Shown here one piece after another: positions 1 to 12,644 of a stretch of DNA of 64,000 nucleotides (position 1 is the stretch's first letter; each line of letters starts with the position of its first letter). The stretch covers positions 372,001 through 436,000 of the forward strand of contig NW_020860793.1 in assembly GCF_000972845.2 (NCBI RefSeq), written 5' to 3'. The notes beneath the pieces are model-generated. The model was not told the origin of the DNA. It saw nothing but the letters and a program-made list of their open reading frames with translations, and ran no database searches. The DNA is from Larimichthys crocea (lineage: Eukaryota; Chordata; Actinopteri; Sciaenidae). Position numbers and translations under genes: made by a program.

Positions 1-1735
1 CTCTCCTTTCTTCTATCAGCGGTAGCCAAGTGGCTAATTCCTCCTCTCCATCCCTCCTTTTCCAAACACATAAACAGGTGGATCCTTCCTGCTACCTGTC
101 TCATCTCCGTCTCACATACTGATGACAATGCATGCAGAAGAAAAAATAGTTTTTGGCAACAGTATTGCTCTTTTTTTGTGTAGAAATCTACCTGCTGGGC
201 ACATAGTTTCACTGTGGGTGTGTTTTATTTGGGTCACTACATATCCATACTGTGCGGTGCATCAAACCTGTGATGAATAAACATAAACAATAATCCACTC
301 GACCGAAGATTAAAATTAGAATAGTTCAAGTACAACTTTTTTTTCTGCTTCTGAGAAGGGAATACTACGGTCACACCTTTACGTTAAAATCAGAGCTAGA
401 TACAAAAAAAAACATTTAGCTTAGCATGTATCCTATGGGGAAACATACAGAGCACATAGCATATAGAGTATGGGGAAAGAGCTAGCAACAAGTCAACTTC
501 TAATTCCACACTGTAAAAAAAATGTAACAGTGTAACATTTAAAACCAAATCTGTAGGCCAGGTACCGAGATTTTGGCTCTAGAAGTGTTTTGGTTTCCAT
601 TTGTAATCCGAGTAGTATCAACCAATCACGTTTGATCACATGGACAGCAAAAGAGGCGGAATGCACTGGCTGGAATACAATCTCAGAACCTGACAGCTAT
701 TGTTTTCCAGCTAATCAAAGAGGGTTTTAAAAGTTTATTTAGCTCATTAAGCAGGAGAATATTCTCAACACTTCATCCTTCGGTTTATCACAAACATTCA
801 AAATCATCACATCTGGAGATACGTGGTTTTGACTGGACAGGAAGGGTATGCAAAATCCCTTGAAATACCTTGAATTTGCACTCAAGTACAGTTCCTGAGT
901 AAATGTGCTTAGTTATATTCGACCACTGATTTGCTTGATCCGTAAACAAACTGAGATGTAAAACTTCTGGGGGAATGAGGTGGTGGAACTATTTCACTCT
1001 GACTCAGCATCTACTTAGAGTCTCCAGGAAGTTACCGGTTGCCAAGAAATGGACAGGTTTCCCATTTACAAAGAATCAAGGATGTGGGGTACAAAGCTCA
1101 CAAAGTCACGATGCCATGATTGCTCATGTATGGACATTTTTAGGAAAAATAAAGCAACCAGTAAAAAAAAAAATGCTTTAAAAAAGTGAATCTGTATCCT
1201 GCACTTCATCAAATTTGATTTTTTTTCACAAACAACATTTTAATAAACTGTTAGCAGTAGTTAAGTTTGAATTCAAGTGTTAGTAGCACTGAGAGTTTAC
1301 CAACTAGACTTTACCAGCAAAGTTTCACCGTATGGCCTGATTGTAGTTTCCTGCAATAGTCTTTACTTCAAATTTGGACCCAATCATGTCACATATAAAA
1401 AGAAGACAGCCAATGGTAATGACACCTGTGCTTTCACTGCTATGAAATCTCAAAACATCCACCTTGAAACAACATTTATTGGCTGAGAACACTTTTACCT
1501 TTAGGTTCATGCAACAGCCAATCAAACTCACTGTGATGGAGTGATTTCAGTGTTTGGCTTGGTGTCGGTGCTTGCCATGTATATATTGTTTACAATGAAT
1601 GCCAACGCTCCTGAACGCAGCAGGTTCGGTTTACCTGAGGCCTTTAATGAACCTTCAACACGACACTTTAAGGTGAAATTTGTCACGCTGACACTGTTCA
1701 GCCTGAATCACACCATAATCTGATTTCATTAACAC
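1..1735. other. Non-coding intron DNA, no feature recognised
   Basis: AT-rich sequence without microsatellites. Parts around 590-850 and 1360-1540 read like decayed dispersed fish repeats (for example accaatcacgtttgatcaca and gacagccaatggtaatgaca), but no ends, tails or terminal repeats can be fixed. The short ORFs here show no family resemblance. Confidence 0.4.
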
Positions 1736-1743
1736 TAAAAACA

Positions 1744-1925
1744 ACCTTTCCTTCTTGTCTTCCTCCTCTCTCTCTCTGTTTCTTCTCCTCTCTCCTCACC
1801 TTCGCTGCTCCTCCCCTCCTTCTCCCCTCAACCAACCCACTGCCCCCCCCCCACACCGCTCCCCCTCTCTTTACTTTCTTTCTTCTTCCCTTTTATCTTC
1901 CGCCTCTCCTCGCTCTTTCATGGCA
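1744..1925. repeat. Polypyrimidine tract
   Basis: About 180 bp of almost uninterrupted C/T on the plus strand (cttcctcctctctctctctg through ctctcctcgctctttc), with a C9 run near 1843. On the tcf4 sense strand it is purine-rich. An ORF over it is low-complexity Ser/Leu/Pro and not a gene. Confidence 0.7.
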
Positions 1926-1929
1926 TCCT

Positions 1930-2100
1930 GTCGTCAAGTGTAAACATGACTGAGCGCCCGAGCCAGAGGGGTTCGACTCTCTATCAGCTCTTCCTCCGCT
2001 CTCGTCCGCCAGTCACGCCCCTCACGCTGATACCGCCGAGGGAAACGGCGAGCTTCACTCGCTGCACTTCACAAAATGAGAAGCGGGGAAAAAGGTGACA
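1930..2100. other. CpG-rich patch of unknown role
   Basis: About 170 bp with many CpG (gagcgcccgag, cgtccgccagtcacg, ataccgccgaggg, aaacggcgagc) next to the polypyrimidine tract, unlike the AT-rich flanks. It could be a regulatory element or a small internal promoter. No exon or splice signal is convincing. Confidence 0.3.
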
Positions 2101-2414
2101 ACTGCTTTTATGAAGCAGACAGCAGAGAGAAATCTAAAGAGGATCTGCTGCTTTTTTTAAAAGGAAAACCTTTACAAGCCCAGACCTCTGTTCTGGAGTT
2201 GACTTTAAGAATACATGTTTCATGGCCTCCTTAAAGCTCATAGTTCAGGTTTGATGACACTATAGCAGCATGAGTCATTAACTTATTCATCCTGCATCTC
2301 TACTACATCCATTACATCTTCTGATGGTTAAAAAAATAAAAGAAAACGTGTGATTATTTCATCTCAGACTGAAACAGGAGCCAGACTCCAGTTCAAAAAG
2401 AGCAGAAAAATGTG

Positions 2415-2438
2415 CTGCTGCTGCTGCTGCTGCTGCTG
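2415..2438. repeat. (CTG)8 trinucleotide repeat in the tcf4 intron
   Basis: Eight uninterrupted CTG units on the plus strand, followed by CAGCGG. In the tcf4 transcript (minus strand) it reads CAG, the opposite of the human CTG18.1 repeat, and it sits in a different intron. Confidence 0.9.
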
Positions 2439-2440
2439 CA

Positions 2441-4235
2441 GCGGCTACCACGGTCTGACATGATAAATTTGGGTGTCGTGAATCTTTGCGGTTGGGATGG
2501 GATTAAAAATAGCCGCACATACGCACACACACTCTCACACCACATGCACCTGTACAGGAAGGACTGTGTGCATTAGTTATGTAGCAGTTGGTTTGTGGCG
2601 GTGATGGGGAAGTGAGAGCGGGGCTCAGGTGAATTCCATCAGCTCTGGTCCAACCCACTAATAACAGATGACCACTGAAACCAACACAGAATTAGCAACC
2701 ATTTACTGAGAAATCAGTCACATGGAGTGACTCTGTAAAGACAGAAACCAGCCTGAAGCATCACAGCAGCTGATTCACAGGCTGAGGCGGACGAACGCGT
2801 CGGCGAGTTTCTTGCTGTTTTTGCAAACACGTCCATCACGCTCAATTCATGCTGCCTAAAATGACTTGACAGCAGCAAATGGGTTGAATGCTCACATGCA
2901 AAATGCTTGTAACAGGTAAAAATAAATAACGTCATGAATTAATTATGGGTTGAATGAGTTTGATGCGTGACAAATGCAAATAAACCGGAGGAAGGACACA
3001 AACGAATAAGAGTCTACAGCTAAACTAGCCGCTCTGTGGGTACTTTAAGCCTGGAGCTAACAATGACAGTGCTAACATGTTGATGTTTTGGCAGGTAAAT
3101 GTTAACATGTTAATGATGGGATGTCATTTCTTTTGCAGATATGTGCATGGTAGCTAGAAAAATTGAATATAAAAATGAATTATAGCTTGGACATGATGAC
3201 GGTGATCAGTGGCGGCTGGTGAGGAATCTACAAGATGATTATCATTTTACTCTAATATGGAATAAACCAGCAAAAGACACCTTGGACACACATCAGGACA
3301 TCTTATTTTGGTCACCCACACCCTCTATGGACTGATTCCACCTTCCAAGGGGAGGTCGAATCAACATGAAGGTGAAGAATAATGGTTTATGGCTCTACAG
3401 ACAGTGACTGGAGATAAGCATGGGAGTCAAGTGATGACAAACGACACGTGCACAAACATCAGTGCCGCACAAAATATTACATTATGAACGCTTGATCCTG
3501 ATGACTTTTGGAATCTAAACATTACCTGCATAGAAATACATTTCAAATCCACTTAAGTGAATTGAATTATACTCAGGATAAATGGTTCTGATTTCTTTCA
3601 AAATGTCAGCTCTGCACAAAGACACTGGAGCTGTGCGTGAACAAACAAAGCAGTCAAAGTTGGACTACATCTGCTTGATACTTGGTTATTCATTAAAGCA
3701 GCTATGAGGAGTTTTCACTTAATTTAACCAGCCTTAGCCTCTCTGCAGCAAAGGTGTCGGCGGCTGTGTTCTGGATGATAATGGACTTCGAAAAACCGCT
3801 CTAGCGTCGACGTAGCGCAGCTCAAAGACCAGCTGGCAGTGGGTGGAGAAGCTTCCTCCAGAATGTAATCCCTTAGCCCTGATGACATGCAGTCCAACAT
3901 CTTGTTTTGTAACGTCTTTGACGTGCTTTAAAAACGACTTTAGGCTTTACCTGTCTTTCACTTTAGCTGTTAGCTGTCCATAGGGAGGCAACTCAATTGT
4001 TGTACTTTGGATAAAATGTGCTTGTTGTTTATCCATTAGCTCATGTCTGTCATCCTTCTGCATGAATCTGTCTCTGTTGTTTTAAAAAGCAAGCACAGAA
4101 AACTAAATATGGTACACCTATCCGAGCCTTTGTGGTGTACCAGCTATGAGAGAAGCCTGACTCCTGGCTCACTAGTGGGCAATAAATAGTTTTGAATTTG
4201 GATACATTTTATGTCATACATTCATATCGTGTTTG
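2441..4235. other. Non-coding intron DNA with decayed dispersed repeats
   Basis: A short CA-rich stretch is at 2521-2546. At 3209 the sequence cagtggcggctggtgagga resembles the end of a family of small fish transposons, but no partner end was found. At 3694-3990 a stretch beginning with agctatgaggagttttcact looks like a dispersed repeat with CpG-rich interior. No genes. Confidence 0.35.
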
Positions 4236-4239
4236 TGAT

Positions 4240-4925
4240 GATGGAAAGTTAAGGGATCAGCTACATTATTACAGTCAAGGGAGAAACATGAGTATTTATT
4301 TTCTAATTCCATGGCAATCCATGCAGTAGTTAGAAACAGTGGAAACATTTCACTAAAACCAAAACAAAAGTAGGATTGATCATTGAGAAACTGTGGATCA
4401 ACCAAAGGAACCACAATTTGTGGCAATCCATCAAGTGGATACTGAGATATTACATGATTCCAATCAAGTCTGTTTAAACAGGATGACTGATGACAACAGC
4501 GAGCAATTCTATTACAAACAAATAAGAAGAAGAACAGGAGAAAAGTATGGAGTTGCAAAAGGCTTTAAGATACAGACTGGTCTGACAACAGTTTTTACGT
4601 AAAATGATGCTCCAATAATATTATTATTATTATTAACAAACTCACTCCATAAATGCCTGATCTCCAACCAGTCCATCCAATCATCTAACAGTTAGATTGT
4701 TGATCGTTCTGGCAATTAATCTGGTGTCGATACCCTGGTACACCAAGTGACAACCGATCTGGCAAAAATGTGTCTTTGATTGTAAAATTAGTCATGACTC
4801 AATTGATATTTGTGGTGGGTGAATGCTGGTGCAACATTTTGTGGCAGTCCATCCAACAATTCAGTCCTCTCAATGGTGAACCGACCGAGCAACCAACAGA
4901 CTGACAGATATTTCCGTCCCTAGAG
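4240..4925. repeat. Degenerate copies of a fish dispersed repeat
   Basis: Three stretches repeat a phrase of the type 'ttccatggcaatccat ... gttgagatatt': 4240-4325, 4390-4450 and 4825-4920 (tgtggcaatccatcaagtgg; tgtggcagtccatccaacaa). The same phrase family (ggattgatcctctggggacc ... gtctggaccaaag) flanks the hAT element at 24873. It is a common high-copy teleost repeat; its class is not clear from this window. Confidence 0.5.
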
Positions 4926-5245
4926 TGTGACTAAAAACAGAAATGATTTAGAAATAGCTCCATCCAACATAACACACTGTGTCCTGATATAGAAAGAACA
5001 GACCCATTGAAGGGAAGTCCAAATCAGTTCAATCTCTTTGTCCAAATTATGAGCAATACACGAGAACACACCCTTGTTTGTCCATCAGTAAATCTGATCT
5101 GTGATGCTCAAGGACTCTCTGACAGGCAGGAGATGGATGTTGATGGACACAGTGGGCAAGCCAGGGATCAAACCTGTGACCTTCCGGTTACAGAACAGTT
5201 TATCTACCAGCAGGTCACCAATCAGCAGCCTGCCACCTTTTTGGT

Positions 5246-5340
5246 TTGGTTAGATTAGATTAGATTAGATTAAATTATACTTCTCTAAATTCTCTAGTTA
5301 CAGCAGTGTACAATAGAGGATACAAATTAAATAAATAGTG
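5246..5340 (-). mobile_element. 3' tail of a non-LTR retrotransposon, minus orientation
   Basis: A five-base repeat (TTAGA)n at about 5249-5272 is followed by aattatacttctctaaattc and acagcagtgtacaat. This is the reverse complement layout of a fish LINE 3' end (short untranslated region ending in a pentanucleotide tail). The body of the element is absent. Just before it, 5100-5230 carries a phrase (ccagggatcaaacctgtgac) common in teleost repeats. Confidence 0.45.
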
Positions 5341-5597
5341 TGACAAGTTTTCCCTTTGACTTGATCAATTATCAAAATATATGCCAATTCATTTTCAGTC
5401 TATTAACAAACTGATGAATCAATAAATTATTTTGGCATTAATTTAGATGAGTCAGTTTTCATACCTGCGTAATGTTTTCTTCTTTGATCACTTCAAAAAT
5501 GGAAACCAGCGAAAAACCCAAAGACACAGAAGAAAGAAAGACTGAGAAGAAGACTCGCTCTGTGCGGTTAACAAAGTACTAACACTGCTAATTCTGG

Positions 5598-5599
<2 letters not shown>

Positions 5600-5631
<32 letters not shown>
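5600..5631. repeat. (CA)n microsatellite
   Basis: About 16 pure CA units. Confidence 0.95.
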
Positions 5632-5632
<1 letters not shown>

Positions 5633-8200
5633 GAGTGATTATAACTGAGACTGAAACTAATGTGTTTGTCGGTTTCCGTCTTACAGTAATTATTTAGAAG
5701 TCTGTCAACAGAGACGAGAAGAGGGAGAATGTGCACCTCCTCCTCTCTTCTACAGGGCGGAAAGTGTGTGGACACCCAAATGCTGCCACACCCATGTATG
5801 TCTACTGAATATCTCAATCCAAAAACTTGACTCATGCAATAGTAAATGAAATATCTTTGTTTTTTTTGGACGTTTGGTCAGATAAAAGAAGCAATCTGGA
5901 GATTTTAAGGTTAGTTTTCAAAAATGAGGCCGGGCATTTCGTACTATTTAGCAATTTTGTAGACCAGTTAGTAATTGATCTAACAAAACTTAACATGACT
6001 TGACAACATCAGATCTCATGTGTATTGGCATTACTTAAAGCTATCCAGCATGTAAAAGCTTTATGATCTAAACACATCATATTCATATTCTAGTTTCCCA
6101 GGTCTAGGTTAGATTCAGAGTCAATTTCCACTCAGTAGCTAAAATGTCAGGAAAATGTTGTGAGTGTATGACATTGTCTTTACTTCCTGTTTCTGTGTTT
6201 TGCATTGCTTCACTGAACCTGCTGAGTCAAATATGCAAATGTACACTGTTTTCCTGTATGCACAGCAGTTTGTACGTGGAAAGTTTTGGATGGGGCTTGA
6301 TATATTTGATATTTTGGGAAATATGGAGAATTCTGTTTAGATGATAATTACTGTTGATTAAATGCTGATCAGTTCAGTATTTATTACTGATTACTGAACG
6401 GTGAAACTGAAAAAGAGAGAAAATATAAGCCCCCTTCAGTAAAATGCAGATTCCGTTTTCTCCCCTGACGGAGGTTGTTACTAATGGCGACCGTTAACAC
6501 TGACTGGGGAGAGGTGCATCGTGGGATTGCCACCTGGATGGCACCTCCTTTTCTGGAAACAAGGAGTGAGAAGCCGCTAACGAGTTAGCATGTCTGCATG
6601 GGTGCAAGGCTGCAGGGCCACACACAGATACACACAATGACACACAATGACACACTGCAGACATTCTCGCAGTCGATCTGCACTTGTTCATTAGTTTTCT
6701 GTAGAAGAACAAGAGTGTGTTCAAGTTCCATCAGAGCAGCGACAAATGCTGCATTCAGGGACTTTTTTTTATAATGTCCCATACCCCACAGACAGAAACA
6801 CTGCAGGCTGCTGGTTGTCCATAAATTCAAATACTCCACCAGCTGCTGGGAACTGAAGTTCAGGAATCACATTCTGACCTGTTACTCTTCGACCATCACA
6901 CCCTGAGGAGCCTCCTTGTGTTACAGATTCCACCTTGATGGACCACTGCACTGAGAAGTGTGCATACAGATTAATGCTTCAGTGAAAACTACTAAAACAC
7001 TGACCCCTCTGTAGGCTTGAAAGGTCGCACCGAAAAGCTGGATTCACAACAGTTACACTCCTGCAGTATAATCCACTTTTCCTGACTGTCCACCCACATC
7101 CTTAGTGCATGCCAAACTGGCTAAACACATCTGTTAAACTTCTGTTGTTTGACCTACATTACATCTTTTATGGAGGATTCTTTTAACGGTGCATATAGTG
7201 TATGTATGTTGGAATTCAAGATTTTCTTGAACTACAACAACAGTGAAAGGACACATGGCTCAGCTGGTACCTGCTTTAGCTGGTAAGTGTTGGAGCTTAA
7301 AACCACTGACATTAAAGCTCCTGCGCATTCTAAATACAAGCTTGTAACCCAAATACAGAACACCAAGGAGCAGATTGTCAGATAATACACAAACAATTAT
7401 CTTAGTAAACTTTAATCTTTAAAGCTACCCTGTGGATCATTTGCCACTGGATGTGCTATGGAGGAAGGTTTTTAAGAGTGGATCACTGTTTTGTTTAGGG
7501 ACATACACGGAGGTGACACTGCATACATTCAGAACTACATTCAGGACTACTGTCCTCTGATTGGTCGTTAAATATGGCAGCTCGGACAGTGATACTGTAG
7601 CCCAATGTCTCATCATAATATTCCAACAAACCCCGCTGTTCATGTCCTGTGCAAAACCAAAAGTCAATGCAATGTAACTTATTATGCATCATTTAATTCT
7701 GGACAGGATGTTGCTCATTTGACTCACACTGATCCAAACCAGTGTGGGAATGTTACGCTTCATGGGTAACCTTATTTTTCATGTTTTTGTGTCAAACTGA
7801 CTAATGTGGACAACAAGTTTTGAATCTGGCCCAGTGTTGAGTCAGAGCGCCACATCCTGCAGCCACAAAACAAGCTACAATGTAATCGTTGGTGGCAATT
7901 GTGCACCGTCAAAATATATTGAAAGTTGCTTTTGGCACTGACCAGCTGAGGTTGTTATTGTAAGTGTGTGACCCTTTAACAGTAAAAAAGCGACATGTTG
8001 CTGCTTTCTCTTTCTAAAATTGGGCAGCAGCTTCATTATGCCCCAGAAAATAATAATAAAACACAAGTTATTTTAGCTGGTAAGTGAGCCCTTATTTTGA
8101 AACTCACTGACTCTGAAACTCTTTCTCTCTCATATTCTTTATATGTCTCTCTATCCTCTCCTTTACTTTCTCTGTCTTTGTCTGTCTAGGTCTCCCACCC
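5632..8200. other. Non-coding intron DNA, no gene
   Basis: No exon, tRNA, transposon ends or long microsatellite. ORFs at 6494-6951 and 7437-7692 are short, overlap in several frames and resemble no known family. The stretch 7430-7720 may be a decayed dispersed repeat, but this cannot be shown from one copy. Confidence 0.4.
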
Positions 8201-8210
8201 CTCTGTCTTT

Positions 8211-8318
8211 CTCCGAACAGTTAATCATGCTCTGTTTTGCTTCATTAAGACTTAATGCAGAGAACAACAGCTCTGGTTTAAATCAGAGGCTGTGACTAAA
8301 ATCAATAAATAGAAACCA

Positions 8319-8363
<45 letters not shown>

Positions 8364-8530
8364 ACCCCCTCTCTCACCCCCTCTGTGTTTGCTACAAAAT
8401 TGTATCCCATGTCTTTCACTAGCTACATTAGAGAGCAATTACAGCTTAATGGCTGTCGAGATCCATTATCGCCATTCATCTAACCTTTAAATATTTTAAG
8501 ATAATACTGCTTTAATTTGTGAAATTTAAT
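8211..8530. promoter_or_regulatory. Candidate conserved non-coding element, split by (CT)19
   Basis: Two microsatellite-free stretches, 8211-8320 (gcttcattaagacttaatgc) and 8395-8530 (agagcaattacagcttaatg, gatccattatcgccattcat), are rich in TAAT/ATTA homeodomain cores and lack repeat features. They flank a pure (CT)19 run at 8321-8358. This texture is typical of conserved intronic enhancers in developmental genes; conservation itself cannot be seen here. Confidence 0.35.
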
Positions 8531-8705
8531 GGAGAGAGAGGAAGACAGTTTTCTCTTCTTTTACCCCAGTGCTAACTTTCTTTCTCTCACTACTTCCACC
8601 GTTTTATTTCTTTCCTCTTCATCCTTCTTCACTCTTTCCTTTCCCTCCCTTCATCTAAGATTTGAGGAGTGGATACACTTTTTTAATTTTATTTTGTAGT
8701 GTCTG

Positions 8706-9155
8706 TTTAAAAGTGACATTATGTAACTTTACTCATTAAGATAAGCTTTAAGATCATTACACTGACTTGTCATGTGGTAAATGCATCTATCATTCCCAGT
8801 CTGAGCCGTGGGTGGACGGATGCACGGGGTAAAGTAAGCTGCTGCAAACTGTAGCTGCTGTTAGTTAGTTAGCGCCTCTCAGTTAGCCGTTCTGCCCAGG
8901 CTGGGTGGAGAACAGTGGTGGACCACTGGGAGAAATAAGTTTTCAGGTCAGGGAAGGGAAGAGAATTCTGGCGGAAATCGGCGGCAGTGTCGCACCCGAA
9001 CTGGAGTTTCAGACATGATGTCAGAGGCAAGGAGATGGAAGAGGATGTACATGGAGGAGCTAATAAGGGGAAAAGAGGGCAAACATTGAAGGGGCTGCCA
9101 TACAATAGTAAATAAGTGAATTGCCAAATCCTACATGTGGTAATGTTGGAAGACA
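8706..9155 (+). repeat. Dispersed repeat, family A, copy 1
   Basis: Begins near aaaagtgacattatgtaact and continues with tgctgttagttagttagcgc and tcagttagccgttctgccca. The same blocks recur inverted near 54600-54903 and direct near 55975-56250, so this is a dispersed repeat present three times in the window. It is probably a non-autonomous transposon; no terminal repeats were identified. ORFs across it are artefacts. Confidence 0.55.
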
Positions 9156-9810
9156 AACTTCAGGCTTTTTCTGTGACAGATGTGAAAAAGAGGCAACAGT
9201 AGTGTGGAATGACAGAGAAAATGGGTCAGCTCTCACATAGTTGAAGGTCTGAACCTTAGTTAAAAACATATCAGAGAGATTATTGTGTACAAAACACAAT
9301 ACTCTCAGGGGAACATTTTCCTTTACTGCCTCTACTGTATCTGAGGGTGTGCTGGCAGTGAGGAGACTAAAACCTTTGGTAAAATATAGCCTACAAACAA
9401 CATTTTTCTCACTTTCAGACGACATTGTTCCTCATTTTGTCTGTGAGTCCCTTGAAAACTCCCCAAATTACCCTGGGGGACGTCCTGAAAAGCCCCCTCT
9501 GAAAACAGCCATGTAACTGGCTCTAAACTGAGGGGACTTCAGATCCTTACAGTTAAGTGGACTTCCCACTAAAACTGATACAGCGCAGTAAAAGGATCAC
9601 ATGAGAAGTCAAAAATATAACTGAACACACATCATGCGGTTAAGTGAATTATCATTATACTGTACTGCATACTGCTGTAGCATCACTACATGTAGTCTTG
9701 TACTAGTAGTTAAAGCACTTTGATGACAAGCTACCACTAATAATGTAAGCTATGGTGACGGAGAGTTGCAGATAGGTAGATAACTGGAAAGGCTCATGGT
9801 TAAGAAAGCA
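9156..9810. other. Non-coding intron DNA, nothing recognised
   Basis: No microsatellite, exon or transposon end. The short ORFs at 9060-9516 overlap on both strands and resemble nothing known. Confidence 0.4.
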
Positions 9811-10055
9811 TGGTAAATGGACTGTACTTGCATAGCTCCCTTTCTAGTCTTCTGACCACTTTTACATCACATGTTTCGTTCACCCATTCACACACTGATG
9901 GCATCTGCTACCATGCAAGCTGCGGTAATAATCATCAGTTCTGGGAGCTAACACATCCACACTCCGATGGCAGTTCAGTATTGTGCCCAATGACACTTGC
10001 AGACTAAAGATCATCTGAGCCACAACTATCCACATTAGCCCCCATCATCTGGGCA
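9811..10055 (+). repeat. Teleost dispersed repeat of the 'ggtaaatggactg' type
   Basis: Starts ggtaaatggactgtacttgc at 9812, then ttctagtcttctgaccactt, ttcacccattcacacactga and gtgcccaatgacacttgcag. This order is that of a very common teleost repeat (cattcacacactgatggtgg ... cccaaggacacttcgacatg in typical copies), usually taken as a LINE 3' end or short element. The copy is diverged. Confidence 0.6.
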
Positions 10056-11577
10056 AGTCTTTCTCAAGAGCAGTGAAAGGAATGCTCTTCTCATGCAGGA
10101 AAGGATCATGTGGAGGTGACATAAAGAGAAACAGGATGCGCATGAAAGTGGCGGAAATTTCTCCCCTACCTGACTCGTCTCTTGACCTCGACTCGACCCA
10201 AGCCACTGCAGCTGTTCTTGAACCTGATCCTGATTTAAAGCTGCATTATTACCACAGCTTAAACTGTCACATGAACAGAAGACTGCTTATTTATAAGTAA
10301 GCTGCTTTATTTTATTTATTTTTGTACTGTACACACATTTACTAGAACAGTAGTGGATTTTATGTCTCTGCTGATGAGAAATTCCCTTACTAAAAGATAA
10401 AACAATAAGTTCTGAGCTGATAATGATTATTTTTGTTAATGAATCATTTAGATACAAATGTATACAATAATTTCCCATGACAAACATAACACTTAATGCA
10501 CACCTAATGCATAATGCATAAAGAGCTGTTCCAGTGGTGTTGAAGTAAAGCATTCCCACACTCAGAGGAGTAGACAGTTGTAGTCTGTTAGAGTCTGCCG
10601 AGAGACTCTGTGGCAGCCTCAGCAGAGTGAGAATGCAGCTTGTTAAAGAAACAGGTAAACATTTTCAGCGCTAATTTGCTCCAGTTTGTTTGCCATCAGG
10701 CCAATTTGTATTGTTGCAAACCAAACTCCACATCCTACCACAGATGAGATTCATAAAGTGTGGCTGAAAACAGCAGCAATCCAATTAATTCACACTTAAC
10801 ATGCTACACGTGTGTGTGTGAGAGTTTTTCATCCTCCGAGAGCCTGCTGTTACTTCGCTGGGCTGCAGTTATATTTAAAATATCCACAGTGAGAAAAGTG
10901 CTGCAGAAATAATCCCCAGGACGGCACTTTTCGTCGTGATTGCAGGTAAAACACTGATGTGTGGAGGTACGAGGCACACAGCCACAGGTCCCAGTCTTCC
11001 CATTAATTCCAGTAAACAGCAGCTCTCATGGGTATTTATTCTGATGGTTACCAAGGTGCAAGTGCTTTTTGTGAAGTACTGTATGTACGGAAGAATTTTT
11101 AAAGAAAAAAAAAACAGAGCATGAAAAATGAAACAAGCTTTCCAGCTTCCAACAGCAGTTGAACTATGATCTACAATCACGGTAATTCAGCAAAGAATGC
11201 ATTTGTTTTCTCTTTTCAGAGCCTCGCATTGTTTTACACACAGCATATATTCACGTCGTCATGGAATAAACAGCGTTTATGTGCATATCCTCCATCAGCG
11301 TGCATGTGGTGCACTGCAACAGCTCTGTGCAGACGTCTGCGAGCGGAGGTTCCAACTTGTTAACCTTTGACCTTTGAGCCACGCTGACCTTTGTGGGCAC
11401 AGCTAATCACTGTTGACCGCTGTTTAAACATAAAGACTACTTAGGTGTGTCCAGATGAACGTCCAGAACTGGCCTCGTCTCGAGAGCAGACAAAAAGATA
11501 TCCGCTTGGTGGAATGCAGTTGCAGTTATCAGGTTTGTTAGAAAAACACAGTTGCTAGTGAGTCTAGCAATGTAGCC
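10056..11577. promoter_or_regulatory. Intron DNA with possible conserved stretches
   Basis: Largely free of microsatellites. Stretches 10590-10800 (ctccagtttgtttgccatca, tttgtattgttgcaaaccaa) and 10860-11010 look like non-repeat, possibly constrained sequence. At 11361-11373 taacct-t-tgacct forms a direct repeat of nuclear-receptor half-sites with one spacer base (DR1 type), with a third tgacct at 11385. No exon signals. Confidence 0.25.
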
Positions 11578-11870
11578 AGACATAATTATTGATATATAAT
11601 GAAATAAATGTAGTCAAACAAATGATTTCTTAATTTAGATCAGATGATCCACAGACCATCAGGTAGCATTGGGAAGAGATGAACTGACAGGCTAGACATC
11701 CAATCATGACAATGAATTCAATTTGTTTTAGAATTATGGATATTTAGTGAAATAAATATAAAAAAATATAAAAAAAATGTTACAAAAACATGTTTTTTTT
11801 TCTTAATTTAAATCACAGACCATCAGGTAGCATTTGACTGACAAGGTAGTCATCCAATCATTTCATTCCC
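11578..11870. repeat. Diverged local duplication
   Basis: Two adjacent units share an order of blocks: aatgaaataaatgtag / agtgaaataaatataa, then tttcttaatttagatca / tttcttaatttaaatca, then cagaccatcaggtagcattg / cagaccatcaggtagcattt, then catccaatcat in both. The units are about 11578-11712 and 11713-11870. The second holds an A-rich expansion (11755-11790). Confidence 0.75.
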
Positions 11871-12514
11871 AGTGTACGCTTGCATACCGGATATCGCAAC
11901 ATTATTTATTTTTAACATTTAGGTCAAGTCATGAGCATTTAACTTCAGTTGAAGTTGACTCCTTTATTTACTGTCAAAGCGAGTTGCAAGTCATCAGAAA
12001 GGTGACTCTGGTGGCCATGGTCAGAACTGCAGATCACTCGACGCATACAACAGTAATTTTTTCCAATGCAGTCATTACAGTCAGTGAAGACTTAAGGTCA
12101 CAAACACGCTGAGAAAATTCTGATTCAGACAGGGAAGCTGATCCATGATCCTTGAATTCAAGGCTTCAAACAGTTCCTTTGGTGGCGTAGCAGCAGCAGT
12201 GCAGCGTGCATGCTACGCTCAGGAGAGGAGGGGTTTAGTTTACAATAACTACAAGTGTATTGGCAGGGTCTGTCATTCAGACGGGGAATGGTTAGTTAAT
12301 CAAACACAGACATGCACATGGACTTCAACACACACACACGCAAACACACACAAACACAACAGGGACTCCAGAGGTTTCAGGGACCAGATGTCAGAAGGGC
12401 AGAGCGTGACACTTGACTAAGAACAGGCCTCACTGGAGAGTGTGTGTGTGGAGACACAAGCCGCTGCACTCTATAACTTCATTGATCTCAAGAAAAAAAA
12501 AACCCACACCACTT

Positions 12515-12554
<40 letters not shown>

Positions 12555-12644
12555 GTGAAGGCTTCCCTTTGAAAACCACATAATACATGTCTGGGCACGC
12601 ACGAAGGAGAGCTCTGCTGCTCTGTCTAAACACATTAAAGCACG

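Noticed and set aside
1960..1995. tRNA-like B box (ggttcgactct)
   Set aside because: No matching A box, T-stem pairing is poor and no acceptor stem can be formed.
2415..2438. Fish counterpart of human CTG18.1
   Set aside because: Different tcf4 intron and opposite orientation relative to the gene; kept only as a curiosity.
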